A stretch of 11,813 nt of DNA from Bacteroidales bacterium (GTDB lineage: Bacteria; Bacteroidota; Bacteroidia; Bacteroidales; ML635J-15): assembly GCA_017997855.1 (NCBI GenBank), contig JAGOEF010000030.1, positions 1 through 11,813 of the forward strand, written 5' to 3'. A model generated the notes under the pieces. It was not told the DNA's origin, did not search any database, and was given only the letters and a program-made list of their open reading frames with translations. A program made the translations under genes and the position numbers. This document shows positions 6,978 through 11,813 of the stretch, one piece after another (position 1 is the first letter of the stretch; every line of letters begins with the position of its first letter).

Positions 6978-9900
6978 ATGATGAAGCGCGTTGCAATAAT
7001 GACTTTTTTGTGGCTGTTGTTTATGCTGCCGTTTGCGCTTCATGCCCAGTTTTACAGCGGTCACCAGATGAATTTTGGCAAAAACCGCGTTCAGTATTCC
7101 GAATTTGAATGGCTATATTACCGATATAAGCAATTTGATACGTATTTTTATCTGGGGGGTAACGAAAACGCCATACAGATTGCACGTCTGGCCAATAAAA
7201 ATATCCCTGAAATAGAACGGTTCTTTGACCATAAAATCGACCAGCGCTTAATTTTTGTGGTTTACAATAACCTGTCCGATTTCCGCCAGAGTAATATCGG
7301 GCTGAACACAGGTGATGCCAATTACAATATCGGCGGGGTTACACGTATTGTTGACAATATTGTTTTTCTATATGTTGAGGGCGATTCGAAGCAGCTCGAA
7401 AAACAGGTGCGGGCTGCCATTGCCGAGGTAATTCTCAGCGAAATGCTGTATGGTACCGGTCTTACCAATAAAATTGCCAACAATACACTGATTACTGTGC
7501 CCGACTGGTTTTTTTATGGTTTGGTTTCGTATGTGGCCGAAAAGTGGAATTACGAAATCGATAACCGCGTTAAAGATGGAATTCAATCCGGGCGTTTTGA
7601 ACTGTTTAATCACCTTACGGGTGACGATGCCGTATATGCCGGGCATTCCATCTGGTACTATGTGGCCGGTAACTATGGAGAACAGGTGATTTCAACAATC
7701 ATTTATCTGACCCGGGTTACAAAAAATGTTGAGAATGGATTTCAGTATGTACTGGGCTCTGGCTTAAAAATGATGTCATATGATTGGATTCAGTATTATA
7801 CCCGCATTTATTCCGACCACAATGCCACCTGTGAACCATTTGCAGGCACTAACATAACCCGCTTCGGACTTAAAAACTGGGAAATACTCAGTGCAGTAAT
7901 CAGCCCCGATGGAAATAAAGTGGCCTATGCTGCAAAAAACATGGGTAAATACAAACTCTTTGTGCATGATCCCGGAAGCGATAAAACAAAAAAAATACTC
8001 ACCCGCGAGCATAAACTGGAGCAGATAATTGACCGGACTTATCCGGTTATGGCATGGCATCCCACAGGTAAACTTCTGGGTTATATTGTTGAGAAAAGCG
8101 GGAAAATATTCTATTGTGCCTATAACCTCGAAACAAAACAGACACAGGAACGCGAAATTGCAGGACTCAGCAAAGTGCTGTCGATTGATTATTCCGACGA
8201 TGGACTCAAATTAGTAATGGCCGGTAATGTAAACGGGATGAGCGATATTTTTGTGTACAATATTATGGCGAATACCTTAACCAATCTAACCGCTGATATT
8301 GCCGACGATTACAATCCGAAATATATTAACAAGTCGAAGGAAATTATTTTTTCGAGCAATCGGTTGAGCGACACACTTGTCTCAGGTAAAAATGCCATTG
8401 TGCCTACCCAAACACTGCGGGATATTTTTGTGATGGATGCTTCAGGCAACAATGATGTGCTTCTCAGGATTACCAATACGCCTGATGTTGATGAATATTT
8501 GCCCGCAGGAACCCGCCAAAATGAATTTATGTATCTGGGTAACCAAAATGGCGTGTATAACCGGTACGAAGCATACTACGACAGTGCCATCAGTTACATC
8601 GATACTACCACCCACTTCAGATATTTCACCCGGAGTAATGTGTTAACCAACTACAGCCGGAATATATCTTACTATGATGCGGATGAATCTGCCAAAGAAG
8701 TAGTTGATGTTGTTTTCAACAACAATCGCTGGGGTGTATACCTGTCGAAGAACGAGACCAGACGCGGGGTGCAGTTGTCGGATACACGATACAGACAGGT
8801 GCACCGCGATGCGTTGAATTTTGTTCCTGAATTGCCGAAAAAGCAGGAAAAACCGGTTGTGACTCCTGTTATAAATCAGACAATCGACATTAATAATTAT
8901 GTATTCTCGGAAGAAGCATTAAAAACAAATACCAACAACATAAAGGAATTTGACAGCCTGGGAAATCCGCTCGAAAAGCGACGAAATAAATATTTTACCA
9001 CATTCTACACCAACTATGTGGTGAACCAGATTGACTTTGGATTCTTGAATTCATCATATCAACCCTTTACGGGGAGTGCATTTTATTTCAATCCCGGATT
9101 CAATATTTTGTTTAAACTGGGCGCCAAGGACTTGTTCGAAGACTACCGTATAACCGGCGGTGTCCGGTTTTCGGGTAATTTCGACAGCAACGAGTATTTA
9201 ATCAGTGTTGAGGACCTCAAAAAGCGGTGGAACAAGCAGTATATCTTTCACCGCCTGGCATTGAACACTTCAGATGGCGAAAACCTGATGAAATCGCATT
9301 CTCATGAACTGATGTATGTTACCCGATATCCGTTGAATCAGGTTGCCGCTTTTCAGTTTACGGTTTCGGCCAGACAAGACAGAATGACCCTGCTTTCGCT
9401 CGATTATACAAGCCTCATATCGGAGCCATCGTACAATTATTGGGCTGCTGCCAAAGCCGAATATATTTTCGACAATACGCGGCAAAAGCAAATCAATATT
9501 TCTACCGGTCTGCGTTATAAAATCTTTGGGGAGTATTACCGGCAAATCGATGCAAAGCAATCTGATTTAATTGTTTTTGGTGGCGATTTCCGATATTACC
9601 TGCCTGTTCACCGCAACCTGATTATTGCACTGCGCGTTGCGGGCTCTGGCTCACTGGGACGCAGTAAGCTGATTTATTACCTTGGTGGAATTGATAACTG
9701 GATTAACTTCTCAACCAAAACCCCGACTTTCGATAATAGTGTTCGTATCGATCCTGACGCCAACTATGTGTATCAGGCCGTAGCTACCAATATGCGGGGT
9801 TTTTCACAAAATATACGTAATGGTAGCAATTTTGCCGTTATCAATGCTGAGGTGCGCTGGCCCATCGTTTCCTATATTATGAACCGTCCGCTTAACTCGG

Positions 9901-10184
9901 CTTTCCTTCAGAACCTGCAACTTATCGGGTTTTTCGATATGGGTTCGGCCTGGAGTGGTCTCAATCCGTTCAGCGGCAACAATGCATTTGATAAAGATGT
10001 GTATGATGCATATCCGGTAACGGTAATTATCGACAACAACAATTATCCGATAGTGGCAGGTTATGGTTTTGGTATCAGGAGCAAATTATTCGGATATTTT
10101 GTACGTGCCGACTGGGCCTGGGGAATCGAAAACAATACCTTGCTGCCCGGTATTTTCTACCTTTCGTTAAACCTTGATTTTTAA
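6978..10184 (+). CDS. Outer-membrane protein: peptidase-MA-like domain, TolB/PD40 propeller and Omp85-like barrel
   Basis: This protein has 1068 residues from ATG 6978 (or 1067 from ATG 6981). The frame extends to GTG 6918, but the ATG gives a clean signal peptide (residues 1-24, ending ALHAQ). Three parts follow. (1) Residues about 25-275 resemble the gluzincin peptidase_MA type, with an AEVILSEMLYG helix at 149-159 where HExxH belongs and VPDWFFYGLVSY at 174-185 where W..EGLA belongs. Both histidines and the third-ligand glutamate are absent, so it is probably not a metalloprotease. (2) Residues about 290-550 form a TolB-type PD40 propeller (SAVISPDGNKVAYAAKNMGK, VMAWHPTGKLLGYI, IIFSSNR). 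(3) After a linker, about 670-1068 show alternating beta strands, an Omp85 L6-like MRGF at 939-942, and a terminal FYLSLNLDF beta-signal. The Omp85-like barrel fits the bacterial surface antigen family. The substrate is unknown; roles in secretion or surface assembly are inferred. It leads an operon with the TSUP and M20 genes. Confidence 0.85.
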   Translation: MMKRVAIMTFLWLLFMLPFALHAQFYSGHQMNFGKNRVQYSEFEWLYYRYKQFDTYFYLGGNENAIQIARLANKNIPEIERFFDHKIDQRLIFVVYNNLSDFRQSNIGLNTGDANYNIGGVTRIVDNIVFLYVEGDSKQLEKQVRAAIAEVILSEMLYGTGLTNKIANNTLITVPDWFFYGLVSYVAEKWNYEIDNRVKDGIQSGRFELFNHLTGDDAVYAGHSIWYYVAGNYGEQVISTIIYLTRVTKNVENGFQYVLGSGLKMMSYDWIQYYTRIYSDHNATCEPFAGTNITRFGLKNWEILSAVISPDGNKVAYAAKNMGKYKLFVHDPGSDKTKKILTREHKLEQIIDRTYPVMAWHPTGKLLGYIVEKSGKIFYCAYNLETKQTQEREIAGLSKVLSIDYSDDGLKLVMAGNVNGMSDIFVYNIMANTLTNLTADIADDYNPKYINKSKEIIFSSNRLSDTLVSGKNAIVPTQTLRDIFVMDASGNNDVLLRITNTPDVDEYLPAGTRQNEFMYLGNQNGVYNRYEAYYDSAISYIDTTTHFRYFTRSNVLTNYSRNISYYDADESAKEVVDVVFNNNRWGVYLSKNETRRGVQLSDTRYRQVHRDALNFVPELPKKQEKPVVTPVINQTIDINNYVFSEEALKTNTNNIKEFDSLGNPLEKRRNKYFTTFYTNYVVNQIDFGFLNSSYQPFTGSAFYFNPGFNILFKLGAKDLFEDYRITGGVRFSGNFDSNEYLISVEDLKKRWNKQYIFHRLALNTSDGENLMKSHSHELMYVTRYPLNQVAAFQFTVSARQDRMTLLSLDYTSLISEPSYNYWAAAKAEYIFDNTRQKQINISTGLRYKIFGEYYRQIDAKQSDLIVFGGDFRYYLPVHRNLIIALRVAGSGSLGRSKLIYYLGGIDNWINFSTKTPTFDNSVRIDPDANYVYQAVATNMRGFSQNIRNGSNFAVINAEVRWPIVSYIMNRPLNSAFLQNLQLIGFFDMGSAWSGLNPFSGNNAFDKDVYDAYPVTVIIDNNNYPIVAGYGFGIRSKLFGYFVRADWAWGIENNTLLPGIFYLSLNLDF

Positions 10185-10188
10185 AATT

Positions 10189-10557
10189 ATGGATGTTTCG
10201 ACACTGGCAATTCTGGTTGTAGCAGGACTCATTGCAGGTTTTGCCGGAGGGGTAATGGGTGTGGGAGGTGGTGTTATAGTGATTCCGGTACTGATTTACA
10301 TTTTTGGTTTCTCGCAGCATTCGGCGCAGGGAACCAGCCTGGCTTTCATGTTGCTGCCGATTGGTATTTTTGCTGCTATCAATTACCACAAGGCAGGTTA
10401 TGTGAATTGGAAATTTGCATTGGTGCTGGCGCTCACTTTTATGATTGGCAGTTATTTTGGTTCGAAATGGGCTGTGAATTTGCCGGCCATAACCATGCGA
10501 CGGATTTTTGCCGTATTTATCATTCTGGTGGGATTAAAAATGCTTATCGGGAAATAA
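10189..10557 (+). CDS. Half-size TauE/SafE (TSUP) family membrane permease
   Basis: This protein has 122 residues from ATG 10189, four bases after the preceding stop. An in-frame TTG at 10174 would overlap the previous gene and is not preferred. The N-terminal TSUP repeat motif is clear: AGFAGGVMGVGGGVIVIPVL at 16-35, followed by QGTSLAFMLLP at 47-57. Hydrophobic helices lie at about 6-38, 50-65, 76-93 and 104-120. Full-length TSUP proteins have about 240-260 residues made of two inverted copies of this unit and carry sulfite, sulfonates or other organic anions. This is one copy only, and the stop codon is clean with no second copy in any frame before the next gene 11 bases on. It would have to work as a dimer. 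Such 120-residue versions occur in other bacteria, so this is unlikely to be a truncation. The substrate cannot be predicted. Confidence 0.88.
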   Translation: MDVSTLAILVVAGLIAGFAGGVMGVGGGVIVIPVLIYIFGFSQHSAQGTSLAFMLLPIGIFAAINYHKAGYVNWKFALVLALTFMIGSYFGSKWAVNLPAITMRRIFAVFIILVGLKMLIGK

Positions 10558-10568
10558 ACAACCTATCG

Positions 10569-11762
10569 ATGATTGAAATTCTGAAAAACACCGCACTCGA
10601 AATATTCCCTAAGATACGTTCTTATCAGGAATACCTTCACCGTCATCCTGAATTATCGTTTTCGGAAAGTGCAACAGCGGCTTTTATTACCGAAAAACTT
10701 TCTGAACTGGGTTTGACAGCCGATGCACAGTATGCTCGCCATTCGGTCGTCGCTCTTATCAGGGGAAATCATCCGGATGCCAATCACGCATGGGCCATCG
10801 GATTGCGCGCTGATATTGATGCCTTGCCCATCACCGAGGATGGTTCTCACGATATTTGTTCTGCTAATGCGGGCGTTATGCACGCATGCGGCCACGACCT
10901 GCACACCGCATCATTGTTGGGTACTGCCGAAATTCTTGTAAAACACCGTGAATTGCTGCAAGGTGATGCGCTATTGATTTTCCAGCCTGCCGAAGAAAAA
11001 TTGCCTGGTGGTGCTAAGACTATGATAGATAATGGATTGCTCCGCGATTACAGGATTCGTGCAATACTTGGTCAGCATGTGCAACCCGGTTTAAAAACGG
11101 GTAGCTTTGGTTTTTGCCCGGGTAGTTATATGGCTTCGACCGACGAAATTTACATCGATTTCACGGGCAGGGGAGGTCATGCGGCTACCCCTGATATTAC
11201 TGCAAACACAGTGATGGCGCTGTCTGATTTTATCAGCCTTTCGCAAATTGAATTTAAAAAAATGGCCGGTGACCAGATCCCTGCCGTTTTGGCTTTTGGG
11301 AAACTACAGGCAGCAGGAGCTACCAATATTATCCCTGATGTGGCCTCAGCCGCGGGAACCATGCGCTGTTTCGACGAAGCACTCAGGAAAAGTGTAAAAG
11401 AAATGCTTCACCGCCTGGCCGGCCAAATCGCCAACCCTTACAAAACCATGGCCGGTCTGAATATCGTGGATGGATATCCGGTACTTGTGAATCACGAGAA
11501 TCTCACAAACGACTTGATTAAGGCTGCAAAACAATTTGCAGATAATGACAATATATTAAATCTCGACAGGCGACTTACGGCCGAGGACTTTGCGTACTAC
11601 ACACAGCAGGTACCCTCGGTTTTTTACCGTATGGGAATTGCAGGCAATGGTAAGGGTGAAACGAATCTTCATAACGCCTCGTTCGACAGCGACCCGGAAT
11701 CAATGTTACACAGTATGGGCATGATGGCATGGTTGGCAATCAGTAGTTTAAATTCTTTGTAA
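10569..11762 (+). CDS. M20-family amidohydrolase (N-acyl-amino-acid / hippurate hydrolase type)
   Basis: This is a 397-residue cytosolic metallopeptidase-fold enzyme that hydrolyses N-acyl amino acids or similar amides. ATG 10569 is chosen because the family's N-terminus (IRSYQEYLHRHPELSFSES) follows directly; the frame upstream runs through the TSUP gene and is not homologous. Metal and catalytic residues are intact: HACGHD at 105-110 (C107, H109), QPAEE at 139-143 (E142 general base, E143 ligand), H170 in GQHVQPG, GRGGHAA with H204 of the lid domain, and H368 in LHNASFDSD. ATNIIPD at about 251-257 and TAEDFAYY at about 337-344 are further M20D signatures. Length matches the family norm of 380-400. 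It lies 11 bases after the TSUP gene, so the permease and hydrolase are probably co-expressed and may handle related metabolites (inference). The exact acyl or amino-acid preference cannot be read from sequence. Confidence 0.95.
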   Translation: MIEILKNTALEIFPKIRSYQEYLHRHPELSFSESATAAFITEKLSELGLTADAQYARHSVVALIRGNHPDANHAWAIGLRADIDALPITEDGSHDICSANAGVMHACGHDLHTASLLGTAEILVKHRELLQGDALLIFQPAEEKLPGGAKTMIDNGLLRDYRIRAILGQHVQPGLKTGSFGFCPGSYMASTDEIYIDFTGRGGHAATPDITANTVMALSDFISLSQIEFKKMAGDQIPAVLAFGKLQAAGATNIIPDVASAAGTMRCFDEALRKSVKEMLHRLAGQIANPYKTMAGLNIVDGYPVLVNHENLTNDLIKAAKQFADNDNILNLDRRLTAEDFAYYTQQVPSVFYRMGIAGNGKGETNLHNASFDSDPESMLHSMGMMAWLAISSLNSL

Positions 11763-11813
11763 TCGCTCTAGTAATTTTTCCGAAATTGTATTGAAGAACA
11801 GAATTTATTCAAT

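Noticed and set aside
10407..10568. A 54-residue N-terminal extension of the M20 hydrolase
   Set aside because: It overlaps the TSUP gene in another frame and has no family similarity; the M20 N-terminus begins at ATG 10569.
11763..11813. An ATTGAA...TTCAAT inverted repeat after the M20 gene as a terminator
   Set aside because: The stem is six AT-rich base pairs with a 12-base loop, and the window ends before any T-tract could be seen.
1..11813. CRISPR arrays, insertion sequences, tRNA or rRNA genes, and tandem DNA repeats
   Set aside because: None was found by reading both strands. The only repeats noticed are the protein-level TPR units, which have diverged at DNA level.

Overview
The window is an ordinary-looking chromosomal segment from a Bacteroidota bacterium, probably Bacteroidales-like. 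The evidence is a long (1092-residue) SecA with lineage-type insertions, secreted proteins whose signal peptides end in ...AQ or ...SQ, few clear Shine-Dalgarno sites, and TAnnTTTG-type -7 promoter elements. No mobile elements, CRISPR arrays, tRNAs or rRNAs were seen. Base and codon use look uniform by eye, with no sign of recent transfer.

Left block, minus strand (5415 down to 1): secA, then a nine-repeat TPR protein, then a TPR/PD40 protein cut by the window edge. The last two are 11 bases apart and look co-transcribed. SecA drives preprotein export, and both neighbours carry signal peptides, so this block concerns the cell envelope. A weak terminator-like hairpin overlaps the secA stop codon and may reduce read-through into the TPR genes.

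Middle block, minus strand (6900 down to 5576): a circularly permuted YpsA-type SLOG-fold protein overlaps by ATGA a PAP2-fold membrane protein. Most of the PAP2 protein's catalytic residues are replaced, although its reading frame is intact. The 160 bases between this pair and secA hold an imperfect inverted repeat and a candidate secA promoter.

Right block, plus strand (6978 to 11762): a divergent cluster of three tightly spaced genes. The first is a 1068-residue outer-membrane protein that joins a degenerate gluzincin-peptidase-like domain, a TolB/PD40 beta-propeller and an Omp85-like C-terminal barrel in one chain. The second is a half-size TauE/SafE (TSUP) permease. The third is an M20 amidohydrolase with all metal ligands present. 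The two divergent blocks start from a 77-base gap in which two candidate -7 elements abut head to head across a TTTGCAAA palindrome.

The most unusual items are the fused OMP with its apparently dead peptidase domain and the PAP2-fold protein with a rewritten active site. No wholly new multi-gene system is clearly visible.
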